This document shows positions 1-8,107 of a stretch of 64,000 bases of DNA, piece by piece. The notes under the pieces were generated by a model. It was not told the origin of the DNA and did no database searches. It saw only the letters and a list, made by a program, of their open reading frames with translations. The position numbers were made by a program, and so were the translations under genes. Origin of the DNA: Erysipelotrichaceae bacterium. Lineage in GTDB: Bacteria > Bacillota_I > Bacilli_A > Erysipelotrichales > Erysipelotrichaceae. Numbering within the stretch: the stretch's first letter is position 1; the number at the start of each line of letters is the position of its first letter. The DNA is taken from assembly GCA_017432005.1 (NCBI GenBank), contig JAFRKA010000010.1, positions 16,974 to 80,973 of the forward strand, in the 5' to 3' direction.

Positions 1-723
1 AGGACCAGGATCAGCTATTCTGAAACTCATCACATCAATGAAGACGAATACCGGATGATCGAAGAGTTTTTCGTCAAAACTGAAAGACTGGATCCGGATA
101 TCAGGATAGCCATGCGCATAGCTGATAATGAAGAGACCAGCTGCGCCAGAGGACAGGAAAAAGTCATCCTGCTCTACAGTGAAGAGAAAGGCAACTGGCT
201 CATGAATATCGGCTATGTCGGTGAACAGCTGGATCTGTATCTGGCTTCACTGAATATAGGAACACTGTGGTTCGGTCTGAATAAAAAAGATATGCCTGAT
301 CTTGACGATCTGAAATACGTCATCATGATCGCTGTATGCAAGGTCCCAGAAGACAGTTTCCGCAAGGATATGTTCAAAGCGACCAGAAAATCTCTGGATG
401 AGATCTGGCAGGGTGAAACGATCGAGGGAGTCTCTGACATCGTCAGGTTCGCACCCAGCGCCTGTAATACTCAGCCCTGGATCACCAGATACGAAGATCC
501 GATCCTTCATGTATACCGCTACCGTTCACCCGTGAAAAAAGGCGTGATGCCTGAAGCCGGTCTCATCCATTACAATCACATCGATATCGGGATCTTTCTG
601 TGTTTCCTGGAACTGTGTCTGAAACACGAAAAGATCGCTTTCAAAAGAAAACTTTATATCGACGATCACAACGATGAACTCAATCCGGTCGCAGACTATG
701 AAGTAACTTTCCCAAAGAAATAA
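1..723 (+). CDS. nitroreductase-family protein (5' end outside window)
   Basis: The frame is open from base 1, so the N terminus lies outside the window; the first internal ATG is at 55. Nitroreductases of this type are FMN flavoproteins that reduce nitro compounds or quinones with NAD(P)H. Visible features are a segment around LGTLWFGL-like residues (here NIGTLWFGLNKKDM) and, in the second half, APSACNTQPW followed by YRSPVKKG, which matches the APSAxNxQPW signature of the two-repeat TM1586-like nitroreductase family. The residue just before the HYNHIDIGIFLCFLE helix fits the family fold. No own promoter can be judged. The next gene follows after 35 bases on the same strand and may be co-transcribed. 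Family assignment is by motif only; substrate unknown. Confidence 0.75.
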   Translation, partial: RTRISYSETHHINEDEYRMIEEFFVKTERLDPDIRIAMRIADNEETSCARGQEKVILLYSEEKGNWLMNIGYVGEQLDLYLASLNIGTLWFGLNKKDMPDLDDLKYVIMIAVCKVPEDSFRKDMFKATRKSLDEIWQGETIEGVSDIVRFAPSACNTQPWITRYEDPILHVYRYRSPVKKGVMPEAGLIHYNHIDIGIFLCFLELCLKHEKIAFKRKLYIDDHNDELNPVADYEVTFPKK

Positions 724-758
724 ACTAAATACGGTATTATTTAATCAAGAGGTAACAC

Positions 759-1727
759 ATGAAAAGAAAAGTAATCCTGGATGTCGATACCGGTTCAGAT
801 GATGCCTGCGCGATCATGCTGGCAGAACTGAGGAAGGAGATCGACCTGGTGGCGGTATGTACCGTCAAAGGCAATCAGCCGCTGAAGTATACCAACGAAA
901 ACACCCTTAGGATCAGGGAACTGCTCAAAGCCGATTTCCCGGTCTACAAAGGCTGTGCAGACGGCTTCGTCAGTTATCTGGTGAAACCGCGTCTGCAGCG
1001 TGCCAAGAACGTCGATGCCTATGATGAACAGGGAAACAAGGTCCATATCCATACGAAACTGTTCGATCTGCCTAAGGCAAAACGCAAGGAAGAGGATATG
1101 CCGGCATCACTGTTCTATCTTGATTATCTTAAACACTGCAAGGAGAAAGTGACGATCGTTATGGTCGGGCCATTGACCAATCTGGCTGTCGCTCTGCTTA
1201 TCGATCCGAGCATCGTAAAGAATATCGAAGAGATCGTGATCATGGGCGGTGCCCACAATATCACCAATGTCTCCAGCTCAGCAGAATTCAACATCTATGA
1301 TGATCCTGAAGCTGCCCAGAGAGTGCTGCATTGCGGAGCGAAGATCACAATGGTCCCGCTCGATGCCACCCATACTGCCTATATCACAAAAGAAACATCG
1401 AAGGAACTCAGAAAGATCGATACGCCGGCTTCCCGATTTGCCGCCGATCTCATCGACCTGCGGATCCTGGTCCATGATCAGGCTCAGCCGCTGGAAGTAA
1501 AAGGATCATGTGCTCTGCATGATCCGCTGTGTATCGCTTATCTGATCGATCCAAAAGTCCTGAAAGACGTCAGACTGTGCAATGTCGAAGTATCCCTTTC
1601 TGGTTTTACGATCGGACAGACTATCGTCGACAACCGTTTCTATCAGGAAGACAGGAACGTCTATTTTGCCTTCAAAGGAGATCCGAAACGCTTTGCGAAG
1701 ATCTTCACCGAAGCCTTCAGATCCTGA
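759..1727 (+). CDS. inosine-uridine preferring nucleoside hydrolase (IUNH family)
   Basis: Hydrolyses the N-glycosidic bond of nucleosides to free base and ribose (purine/pyrimidine salvage, cytoplasm). The N terminus carries the calcium-binding hallmark DVDTGSDDACAIML (residues about 8-21), and a second family segment VTIVMVGPLTNLAVALL is followed by IVIMGGAHN. Near residue 250, HDPLCIAYLIDP matches the conserved late HDP motif that completes the active site. 322 aa is the usual length. The start is supported by AAGAGGTAAC a few bases upstream. It lies 35 bp after the nitroreductase and ends at a bidirectional hairpin shared with the convergent PHP gene. Exact nucleoside preference cannot be read from sequence. 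Confidence 0.93.
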   Translation: MKRKVILDVDTGSDDACAIMLAELRKEIDLVAVCTVKGNQPLKYTNENTLRIRELLKADFPVYKGCADGFVSYLVKPRLQRAKNVDAYDEQGNKVHIHTKLFDLPKAKRKEEDMPASLFYLDYLKHCKEKVTIVMVGPLTNLAVALLIDPSIVKNIEEIVIMGGAHNITNVSSSAEFNIYDDPEAAQRVLHCGAKITMVPLDATHTAYITKETSKELRKIDTPASRFAADLIDLRILVHDQAQPLEVKGSCALHDPLCIAYLIDPKVLKDVRLCNVEVSLSGFTIGQTIVDNRFYQEDRNVYFAFKGDPKRFAKIFTEAFRS

Positions 1728-1734
1728 ATACATC

Positions 1735-1759
1735 AAAGCCCGGTATCATACCGGGCTTT
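1735..1759. terminator. bidirectional rho-independent terminator
   Basis: The inverted repeat aaagcccggt / accgggcttt closes on a 5-base loop between two convergent genes. It serves the nucleoside hydrolase on the plus strand and probably the PHP gene on the minus strand. Confidence 0.8.
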
Positions 1760-1762
1760 CAT

Positions 1763-2623
1763 TCATTCTTCGTAAAATGATCGTGCCTTGAGATCTTCAT
1801 AATATTCATACGGCACGAAAAGCTTTCCTCTTCCCGTACCGAGGTGTATGCCCGGTTTGGCATCACCGTGGAAATCGGAACCGCCGCTTGGCAGCAGATC
1901 GAACTTCCTGATGAGCGATTCAGCGGTATTGGTCATCTCTTCATCGAATTCCGTATATCTGGTCTCGATCGCATCAAGTCCTGCTTCCTTGGCTTCCGGC
2001 AGAAATTCCAGCATCTCATTATAAGTCAGGTTCAGCAGCGGATGAGCCATGATGGCTGTTGCCCTGAATGTCTTGATGAAACGGATCGCCGCGATCGAAG
2101 TGATCTTCCTCGCCGGAGAATAGATACCGTTGCCGTCTTTCAACAATGTATCGAAAGCCTGTTTGACGCTTTCGACATAACCCTTGGCCAATAACAGTCT
2201 CGCCACATGCGCTCTATTGAAACCGGAACCGTCAGTCAGGGCCATGGCTTCTTCAAAACTGACGTCATATCCTCTCTTCTGCAGGTTCTCGATCATGCGG
2301 ATATTGCTGTTGCGCTTGGCCAGATGCATCAGTTCCAGAAAGTCATCGACTTCGGCCCAGTATTTCTCACTGAAAAACAGTCCGACCATATGGACTTCCT
2401 TGCCTTTGAATTCTGTCGAGAACTCACAGCCCGGGACCGTGATCAGATCATATTTCTTTCCGGCTTCCATAAACTCCTTCAGACCGGCTGTCGTATTATG
2501 ATCGGTTAAAGCCAGCGCTGAGATATTCAGCGACTTGGCTTTCTTCACCAGTTCGGTCGGAGTATAAGTCCCGTCAGAGAAATTGGAATGAGTGTGCAGG
2601 TCACATCTTTTCTTATCAGCCAT
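1763..2623 (-). CDS. PHP-domain metal-dependent phosphoesterase
   Basis: Likely a YciV/RNase AM-like PHP hydrolase that removes phosphate from nucleotides or short RNA ends. The metal-binding set is visible: DLHTHSNFSDG (residues about 8-18), LALTDHNTT (36-44), PGCEFS near 66, AHPLLN near 190, and GGSDFHGDAKPG near 250. Length (286 aa) is normal. It is divergent from the NamZ gene, with only 65 bp between start codons. Possible substrates are 3',5'-nucleoside bisphosphates or 5' RNA ends; the sequence does not decide. Confidence 0.88.
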   Translation of the reverse strand: MADKKRCDLHTHSNFSDGTYTPTELVKKAKSLNISALALTDHNTTAGLKEFMEAGKKYDLITVPGCEFSTEFKGKEVHMVGLFFSEKYWAEVDDFLELMHLAKRNSNIRMIENLQKRGYDVSFEEAMALTDGSGFNRAHVARLLLAKGYVESVKQAFDTLLKDGNGIYSPARKITSIAAIRFIKTFRATAIMAHPLLNLTYNEMLEFLPEAKEAGLDAIETRYTEFDEEMTNTAESLIRKFDLLPSGGSDFHGDAKPGIHLGTGRGKLFVPYEYYEDLKARSFYEE

Positions 2624-2688
2624 CTTCTTGATTCCCTGTTACTATTATATTCAATTCAGCTTTCAAGAGAAACAATGATACGATTAAG

Positions 2689-4029
2689 ATGATGAAGAAA
2701 ACTGTACTTTCCCTGATCATGACGGTGTTGATCGTTTCGGGCTGTGCCCCGAAAGATCCTGAACCGCCGATCGAAGATCCTGTGATCGAAAAAACAGAAG
2801 AAGAGCGCATCATCCTCGGTGATGAACGTTTTACTGAATACCTGCCGCTACTGGAAGGAAAAAGAGTGGCTCTGTTCACCAATCAGACCGGGATCGTCGG
2901 TGATCTCATCCTAAATGAAGGATATGCACATGACGATCTGACGCCTTTCGGCCAGGATGCTTATGGAAATGAACTGGAATTCGGTCCGCACATCCTGGAT
3001 GTACTGCTCGAAAAAGGTATCGATGTGGTCTGTGTCTTTGCACCGGAACACGGTTTCAGAGGAACGGCCGATGCCGGAGCAGATGTCGATGATTATGTCG
3101 ATGAGAAAACAGGTGTGCCGATCCTTTCGCTGTACAGCGAAGGCAGTCTCTATCCATCTGCCGAAGACATGGAACGTTTCGATATCCTGGTCTGCGATAT
3201 GCAGGATGTCGGCCTGCGCTATTACACCTACTACATTTCGATGTACCGCCTGATGGAAGCCTGCAGTCAGTATGACAAGACTTTCATGATCCTGGACAGA
3301 CCTGATCCCAATGGTTTCTATGTGGACGGCCCGATCCTCAAGGAAGAGTATCAATCAGATATCGGCGTCCTGCCGTTACCGGTAGTCTACGGGATGACCT
3401 GGGGTGAACTGGCCCGGATGATCAACAGCGAGGGCTGGCTCTGTACCGGCAAAGACAGCTGTGATCTGATCGTCATCCCCTGCCAGAACTATACTCATCA
3501 GACCAAGAGTGCGCTGATCATGCGTCCTTCACCGAATCTGAAGGACATGCGTTCCGTCTATCTGTATGCCTCGACCTGTTTCTTTGAATACACCGCAGTC
3601 AGTGTCGGAAGAGGTACGGATCACCCGTTTGAGATCTATGGCAGTCCTTATTTTGAAGACTGTGAGATATATGACTATTCATTTGTTCCGGCAAGTATGG
3701 AAGGAGCGCAATATCCTCAGTATGAAGATGAAGTTTGCTACGGCAGACAGCTCCTGGATATTCCCCTGGAAAATATTCTGTCAGCCGGTATCGATCTTGA
3801 ATATCTGATCGAAGCCTATGAACAGTTCCATGAACGCTATCCGGACGAGTCCTTCTTCGGCTCAGAGGACTATCTCGGTCATTACTGGATCGACTATCTC
3901 AGCGGCAGTGATGAACTGCGCACGATGATCACTGAAGGTCTGAATGCCAGACAGATCAAGGAAGTCTGGAGAGATGATCTTGAAGAGTTCATTGAACTAA
4001 GAAGACCATATCTCATCTATCCCGAGTAA
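2689..4029 (+). CDS. namZ: NamZ-type (DUF1343) exo-beta-N-acetylmuramidase lipoprotein
   Basis: Family members release MurNAc from the non-reducing end of peptidoglycan fragments during cell-wall recycling. The first 19 residues form a lipoprotein signal with lipobox IVSGC, so the enzyme should be tethered to the outer face of the membrane. The family core is clear: KRVALFTNQTGI (about residues 58-69), VVCVFAPEHGFRG (about 108-120, with the glutamate implicated in catalysis), VPILSLY, DMQDVGLRYYTYY, DRPDPNGFYVDGPIL and NLKDMRSVYLYASTCFFE followed by SVGRGTDHPFE. 446 aa is typical once the signal is removed. The ATG at 2689 is immediately followed by a second ATG; no strong ribosome binding site distinguishes them. 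A terminator follows. Confidence 0.88.
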   Translation: MMKKTVLSLIMTVLIVSGCAPKDPEPPIEDPVIEKTEEERIILGDERFTEYLPLLEGKRVALFTNQTGIVGDLILNEGYAHDDLTPFGQDAYGNELEFGPHILDVLLEKGIDVVCVFAPEHGFRGTADAGADVDDYVDEKTGVPILSLYSEGSLYPSAEDMERFDILVCDMQDVGLRYYTYYISMYRLMEACSQYDKTFMILDRPDPNGFYVDGPILKEEYQSDIGVLPLPVVYGMTWGELARMINSEGWLCTGKDSCDLIVIPCQNYTHQTKSALIMRPSPNLKDMRSVYLYASTCFFEYTAVSVGRGTDHPFEIYGSPYFEDCEIYDYSFVPASMEGAQYPQYEDEVCYGRQLLDIPLENILSAGIDLEYLIEAYEQFHERYPDESFFGSEDYLGHYWIDYLSGSDELRTMITEGLNARQIKEVWRDDLEEFIELRRPYLIYPE

Positions 4030-4032
4030 AGA

Positions 4033-4063
4033 AAAAGTTCAGATTATCATGATCTGAACTTTT
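4033..4063 (+). terminator. rho-independent terminator after the NamZ gene
   Basis: aaaagttcagat and atctgaactttt pair around a short loop directly after the stop codon. The stem itself supplies T runs on both strands, so it may also stop the minus-strand peptide gene. Confidence 0.75.
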
Positions 4064-4090
4064 CATATCTGCATCTTTTCAATGTATTCC

Positions 4091-4351
4091 TTATGACAGT
4101 ACCCATGGAATGACGCTGTCCCAGTTACTGTCAATGAAGTTATACATGGTTTCAGCATCTTCTGCAGCTACCGGTGACGTCGGGTCGTTGACAGCTACGA
4201 TGACCATGTCTCTGACCATCTGATAACCGTCTTCCCCGAATTTGCCTTTGTATAGCCTCATAACATTAAGCAATGTATCATCCCAGCCATCCAGCAGTTT
4301 TCCTCCGGAAACGAGCTTCAGTTCTTCTTCATTCAATACTCTTTTATCCAT
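4091..4351 (-). CDS. double-glycine leader peptide (bacteriocin-type precursor, putative)
   Basis: An 86-aa protein whose N terminus reads LNEEELKLVSGGK, the classic double-glycine leader (ELxxVxGG) recognised and cut by peptidase-containing ABC exporters; cleavage after GG at residues 16-17 would release a mature peptide of about 69 residues. The core is acidic, has no cysteine and three tryptophans, and resembles no lantibiotic. A strong GAGGAG site lies 9 bases before the ATG. The promoter at 4375-4404 gives it its own transcript. No exporter, modification enzyme or immunity gene is adjacent, so the export route is unknown. A second leader of this kind is at 27145-27453. Function is not known; an unmodified bacteriocin or signalling peptide is possible. 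Confidence 0.65.
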   Translation of the reverse strand: MDKRVLNEEELKLVSGGKLLDGWDDTLLNVMRLYKGKFGEDGYQMVRDMVIVAVNDPTSPVAAEDAETMYNFIDSNWDSVIPWVLS

Positions 4352-4374
4352 TTTTCTGTTCTCCTCTTCAATTA

Positions 4375-4404
4375 TTTATACGTAAATCACAGTTATAATG
4401 ACAA
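4375..4404 (-). promoter_or_regulatory. sigma-A-type promoter for the double-glycine peptide
   Basis: On the minus strand TTGTCA (4404-4399) and TATAAA (4380-4375) are separated by 18 bases, close to consensus, and lie upstream of the ribosome binding site of the 4351 gene. Confidence 0.65.
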
Positions 4405-4429
4405 TTGATTCATGAAAAGAAATTATTCA

Positions 4430-4834
4430 TCATTCCATATCTTCTCTGTTTTCAAAGATGATCTCATTAAGTCCGTCGTTGAACTCCTGATAATGCTCAG
4501 GCCTTATCTCTGAACCGGATGCCGATATCGTTCTTCCGTTTATGATCGCTTTCAGTTCGTATACGACGACTTTATCCTCTTTTCTTTTCGGGGGGTATCC
4601 GCTGAAACCATCCCAGGATAAAAGGTCACAATCATTAAGAAGTTTTATCATTCTTTCTTTACTGTAGAAAGTTTCCAGGACTGTGGTCTTCCGTTCCTGT
4701 CTTCCATTGAACATGATGCCATACTTGGCCACCCTTGCTTCCTCACCTTTCATCGTGATCTCATATTCGATGCAGACGCTGATGCCTGTAAGACGCAGAG
4801 TGATGTTTTCAAATGATGTGATCGTTTCTTTCAT
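4430..4834 (-). CDS. hypothetical protein
   Basis: 134 aa, not recognised. The sequence is a soluble mixed alpha/beta pattern with no signal peptide, membrane segment or cysteine cluster. A conspicuous stretch is SWDGFSGYPPKRKEDKVVVYEL in the middle, followed by a beta-rich segment. It lies upstream of the double-glycine peptide on the same strand, but the peptide has its own promoter. No convincing ribosome binding site precedes the ATG, which is AT-rich. The reading frame has normal composition, so it is probably a real gene, but no role can be proposed. Confidence 0.55.
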   Translation of the reverse strand: MKETITSFENITLRLTGISVCIEYEITMKGEEARVAKYGIMFNGRQERKTTVLETFYSKERMIKLLNDCDLLSWDGFSGYPPKRKEDKVVVYELKAIINGRTISASGSEIRPEHYQEFNDGLNEIIFENREDME

Positions 4835-4903
4835 TTTTGTTTTGCTTTATATATTTATTCTATCATCTCATATCAGCAATCATTTTTCAGATGTGATCAG
4901 TAC

Positions 4904-4909
4904 TATAAT
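4904..4909 (+). promoter_or_regulatory. possible -10 box close to the start of the GGDEF gene
   Basis: A perfect TATAAT ends only 12 bases before the ATG at 4922. If it is used, the transcript would begin at or within a few bases of the start codon. No good -35 box is seen. Confidence 0.35.
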
Positions 4910-4921
4910 AATATTTGGAAT

Positions 4922-6142
4922 ATGTATTATACGCTTATCGGCATCCTTGCCTTACTTATCCTTATTATCACCAATCACGATGTGTTCTTCCACTGGTCAC
5001 AAGCTGATGCCACACCTGTTCAGAAGACATACCGTCGTTTTCTTTTCGGTATCATGGCCTATTATGTGACTGATATGTTATGGGGAATCCTGGACTATCT
5101 GAAACTGAAGACACCCCTCTATCTCGATACTGAACTTTATTTCATCGCCATGGCTCTTGGTATCCTGCTATGGACTCAGTATGTCGTTGCCTACCTGGAA
5201 GAAAACGACAAGTTCAGTGCTTTTCTTCATCATGCCGGTATCATCTTCTTTACGGCTGAAATGGTCATTACTTTTTGCAACTTCTTTATACCGGTGATGT
5301 TCTGGTTCGATGAAGAAGGCGTCTATCATACCGGCTTTGCCAGGAACTTCATGCTGGTGGTACAGATCATCCTGCTTCTACTGACATCGATCTATGCCGT
5401 AAGGGGATCAACTCTTACTCAGGACGGGGAAAGAAACAGATATCGGACGATCGGTCTGTTCGGTATCGTTATGGTCATCTTTCTTTCCATCCAGTATTTC
5501 AATCCTTATCTGCCGCTGTATTCGATCGCCTATATGCTGGGAAGCTGCCTGTTGAGGACCTTCGTTATTGAAAACGAGAAAGATGAATACCAAAGAGATC
5601 TGGAAGCATCACTGAACAGAGAAAAACAGCAGCTGGCAGAACTTGTTACGACCCGCAAACTGGCTTATACCGATGCTCTGACCCATGTCAAAAGCAAGCT
5701 TGCCTATATGGAGAAAGAAGAAGAGACCGATAAAGAGATCGCCAACGGAACGAAAGGACCGTTTGCGATCGTCGCTTTCGACGTTAACGGTCTGAAATAT
5801 ACCAATGACAATCTGGGACATGATGAAGGTGACAGACTGCTCGTCAATGCCTCAAAAATTATCTGTGACTGCTTCGATCATTCTCCTGTCTACAGGACCG
5901 GCGGCGATGAATTCGTAGCGATCCTGGAAGGACAGGACTATGAAAACCGAGAAGCTCTGATGTCACAGTTCAATGCCCAGGCTGACGAGAACATCAGAAA
6001 CGATGAGGTCGTTGTTTCCGGAGGCATAGCTGATTACCGGCCTCAGGAAGACAACAGCTTTGACCGTGTCTTTATACGTGCTGATGAGGAAATGTATAAA
6101 CGCAAAGAGGAACTGAAAAAGATCGGCGTTTACAAAAGATAA
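4922..6142 (+). CDS. membrane-bound GGDEF diguanylate cyclase
   Basis: Predicted to make cyclic di-GMP at the membrane. The N-terminal 210 residues contain about seven hydrophobic segments (first at residues 2-22), an uncharacterised sensor region. A short linker leads to the GGDEF domain at about residues 245-400. It has FAIVAFDVNGLKYTND with the metal-binding Asp, NLGHDEGDRLL, and an intact YRTGGDEFVAIL near residue 327. No EAL domain is present. The domain is very similar to the first GGDEF domain of the 1463-aa fusion at 28076-32467 (both have DVNGLK and HSPVYRTGGDEF). There is no clear ribosome binding site, and the -10-like box at 4904 would leave almost no leader. It ends at a terminator. 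Confidence 0.88.
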   Translation: MYYTLIGILALLILIITNHDVFFHWSQADATPVQKTYRRFLFGIMAYYVTDMLWGILDYLKLKTPLYLDTELYFIAMALGILLWTQYVVAYLEENDKFSAFLHHAGIIFFTAEMVITFCNFFIPVMFWFDEEGVYHTGFARNFMLVVQIILLLLTSIYAVRGSTLTQDGERNRYRTIGLFGIVMVIFLSIQYFNPYLPLYSIAYMLGSCLLRTFVIENEKDEYQRDLEASLNREKQQLAELVTTRKLAYTDALTHVKSKLAYMEKEEETDKEIANGTKGPFAIVAFDVNGLKYTNDNLGHDEGDRLLVNASKIICDCFDHSPVYRTGGDEFVAILEGQDYENREALMSQFNAQADENIRNDEVVVSGGIADYRPQEDNSFDRVFIRADEEMYKRKEELKKIGVYKR

Positions 6143-6150
6143 ACAGACAT

Positions 6151-6172
6151 AACGGCTTGAAGAGCCGTTTTT
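6151..6172 (+). terminator. rho-independent terminator after the GGDEF gene
   Basis: aacggct and agccgtt pair around a short loop, followed by a T run. The -35 box of the next promoter lies inside this hairpin. Confidence 0.8.
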
Positions 6173-6185
6173 AATTCTCTATAAT
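6157..6185 (+). promoter_or_regulatory. sigma-A-type promoter for the MFS gene
   Basis: TTGAAG at 6157-6162 and TATAAT at 6180-6185 with a 17-base spacer, 31 bp before the ATG at 6216. It overlaps the terminator of the preceding gene. Confidence 0.7.
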
Positions 6186-6215
6186 ATGGCTAATTAAAAG
6201 AAAGGCAGATCCATC

Positions 6216-7382
6216 ATGAAAAAGAAAAATGATCTCTTTCTGATCCTGGCGCTGTGTCTGGCAGCAGCCTGTTCGATCGGACTGTACATGAATACATCTG
6301 GCATCCTGTTTTCACCGATCGCTGATTCACTGAATGAAAAAAGAGGCAGTGTCGCCGTCTTCTATACGATCATGACTTTTTCCAGCGCCATCTTCAGCAC
6401 CATCATCCCTGCCTTCGCTACAAACAAAAACTTCAGAAAGATCTACATCTGCGGGATCATCGGAGCTCTATGTTCACTGATCCTGATGGCCAATGCTGCA
6501 GGACTGATCATGTTGTATATCGGCGGACTGTTCCTCGGAGCTTCCTTTTCAACATATTTCATGGTCGTACTCACCACGATCATCAACTGTTCATTTGAAG
6601 AGAATACCGGAACGATCACCGGCTTCGTCTTCAGCTTCAGCGGTGTAGCCGGAGCGATCTTCTCACCTGTCCTTTCAGCTGTCGTAAACACATACGGCTG
6701 GCGGATGGGTTTCTATGTCATGGCCGGCTTGACAGTCATCCTGTGTCTGCCGGGTGTTTTCGCAAAAATGAAGATCGAACGGGAAAAGAAAGACGATCTT
6801 TCTGCTCAGACTGATTTCAATTATCTTTCAGCAGGATTCATCCTGCTGACCATGATGTCGGTCTGCTATCTGTTCATACCGGCTCTGCCTCAGCATTTCC
6901 CAGGTCTGGCTTTGAGCAAAAATTTCGATGAAACGATTGGACCGTTACTTGTTTCTGCCTCCATGATCGGCAACATCGTCTTCAAGCTGATCGCCGGAGT
7001 GCTGGCAGACAGACTCGGTTCGATCAAAGCTCTGTTTGTCATGAGTGTCATAACACTTGCGGGCATCGTACTCATGTTCTTTGCCGGATCAGATACACTG
7101 GCTCTTGCGGCAGCCTTCCTGATCGGTGCCATCTTTTCGATCACGGCCGTGCTCGGTGCCTATCACACCAGAGAACTCTTCGGCAACGACAGCTATAAAA
7201 AAGCCTACTCGATCGTCTCGCTGGCCGGCAATACCAGCAACGCTCTTTCGATCGCTGCTGTAGGATACATCTATGATTTCTTCTCATCCTATGATCCGGC
7301 GCTGATCCTGGCCATGATCCTTGATGTCGTCGCTTTTGCCCTGGCACTGTTTGCCGAAAAGACAGTTAACAGGAAAAAATAA
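6216..7382 (+). CDS. MFS transporter
   Basis: Major facilitator superfamily carrier of 388 aa with 12 predicted membrane helices, driven by proton or anion exchange. Helix 1 starts right after MKKKNDLF. The central cytoplasmic loop (KMKIEREKKDDLSAQ, about residues 185-200) separates two six-helix halves. An MFS signature appears as GVLADRLGSIKALF in the second half (about residue 260). The pattern of SPIADSLNEKRGSVAVFYTIM resembles the OxlT/monocarboxylate-type branch (MFS_1 'CynX/oxalate-like' carriers), which exchange organic anions. Substrate cannot be stated. An AAAGGCAG ribosome binding site precedes the ATG. It is a single-gene unit with its own promoter and terminator. Confidence 0.85.
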   Translation: MKKKNDLFLILALCLAAACSIGLYMNTSGILFSPIADSLNEKRGSVAVFYTIMTFSSAIFSTIIPAFATNKNFRKIYICGIIGALCSLILMANAAGLIMLYIGGLFLGASFSTYFMVVLTTIINCSFEENTGTITGFVFSFSGVAGAIFSPVLSAVVNTYGWRMGFYVMAGLTVILCLPGVFAKMKIEREKKDDLSAQTDFNYLSAGFILLTMMSVCYLFIPALPQHFPGLALSKNFDETIGPLLVSASMIGNIVFKLIAGVLADRLGSIKALFVMSVITLAGIVLMFFAGSDTLALAAAFLIGAIFSITAVLGAYHTRELFGNDSYKKAYSIVSLAGNTSNALSIAAVGYIYDFFSSYDPALILAMILDVVAFALALFAEKTVNRKK

Positions 7383-7427
7383 AACATACTCTTTGATCAA
7401 GAAGTATGCTTATGTTCTCAAATCTTT

Positions 7428-7452
7428 ACATCGGTCAGTGACCGATGTTTTT
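7428..7452. terminator. rho-independent terminator between convergent genes
   Basis: acatcggtca / tgaccgatgt perfect stem followed by five T on the plus strand, ending the MFS transcript; it abuts the stop codon of the TRIC-like gene. A weaker hairpin (catactc..gaagtatg) lies just before it. Confidence 0.8.
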
Positions 7453-8071
7453 AATCAGCCTTCGGCAGTTCCCAGCGGTAATGTGCTGCCAGCAGTCTCA
7501 GGACCACCGTCAGGATAGCACCGACGATCATCGCCTGAGCTTCACCGATATATTTCCAGAGCAGTGCACAACACCAGGCTCCGATGATCGAAGCGCTGGC
7601 ATAGAAGTGCTTTACAAAGATATAAGGCTTGTCACCCGCAAAAATATCCCTGAGGATGCCGCCACCGACACCGGTGATCACTCCGACAAAAGTGATCAGG
7701 AACAGGTTATTATCAGTAACATTCAGATGAGCGATCTGAACGCCCGCAACAGTAAACAGACCGAGACCGATCGAATCCATGAACAGGATCAGGTTCTCAT
7801 AGAATCTTGTCTTGTTTTCAAAAGCCTTTCGGACCGAAGGAATGAACAGGATGATACCGACTGAAATAGCCGTTACCGCAAAGATCGGATTCTGAAAAGC
7901 CGATGGAGGAGTAAGCCCCAGGATAAGATCACGTATGACACCGCCTCCCATGGCAGTCGTCAGTCCCAATATGGCTACACCGAAGACATCCATCTTCTTC
8001 TGGATGCCGACCATGGCTCCCGAGATCGCAAATGCGATCGTTCCCAGATATTCCAATAAAAACAAGATCAT
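7451..8071 (-). CDS. TRIC-like channel / UPF0126 family membrane protein
   Basis: Bacterial members of the trimeric intracellular cation channel family form trimeric membrane channels; earlier they were called UPF0126 (YadS/YicG). The 206-aa protein has seven hydrophobic segments and the two family repeats, each with a glycine-rich kink: AMGGGVIRDLILG at about residues 40-52 and GVGGGILRDIFAG at about 128-140. The arginine-aspartate after the GGG pair is typical. A purine-rich site (AGAGAAGATG) precedes the ATG. It is 37 bp upstream of the subtilase gene in the minus direction order (subtilase first) and may be read through from it. The physiological ion is not determined by sequence. Confidence 0.85.
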   Translation of the reverse strand: MILFLLEYLGTIAFAISGAMVGIQKKMDVFGVAILGLTTAMGGGVIRDLILGLTPPSAFQNPIFAVTAISVGIILFIPSVRKAFENKTRFYENLILFMDSIGLGLFTVAGVQIAHLNVTDNNLFLITFVGVITGVGGGILRDIFAGDKPYIFVKHFYASASIIGAWCCALLWKYIGEAQAMIVGAILTVVLRLLAAHYRWELPKAD

Positions 8072-8107
8072 CAGTTCATCTTCTCTTTCGTTTCTTTATC
8101 CAGTTGA

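Noticed and set aside
4091..4351. Lantibiotic or other modified-peptide precursor
   Set aside because: The core has no cysteine and no modification enzyme is adjacent.
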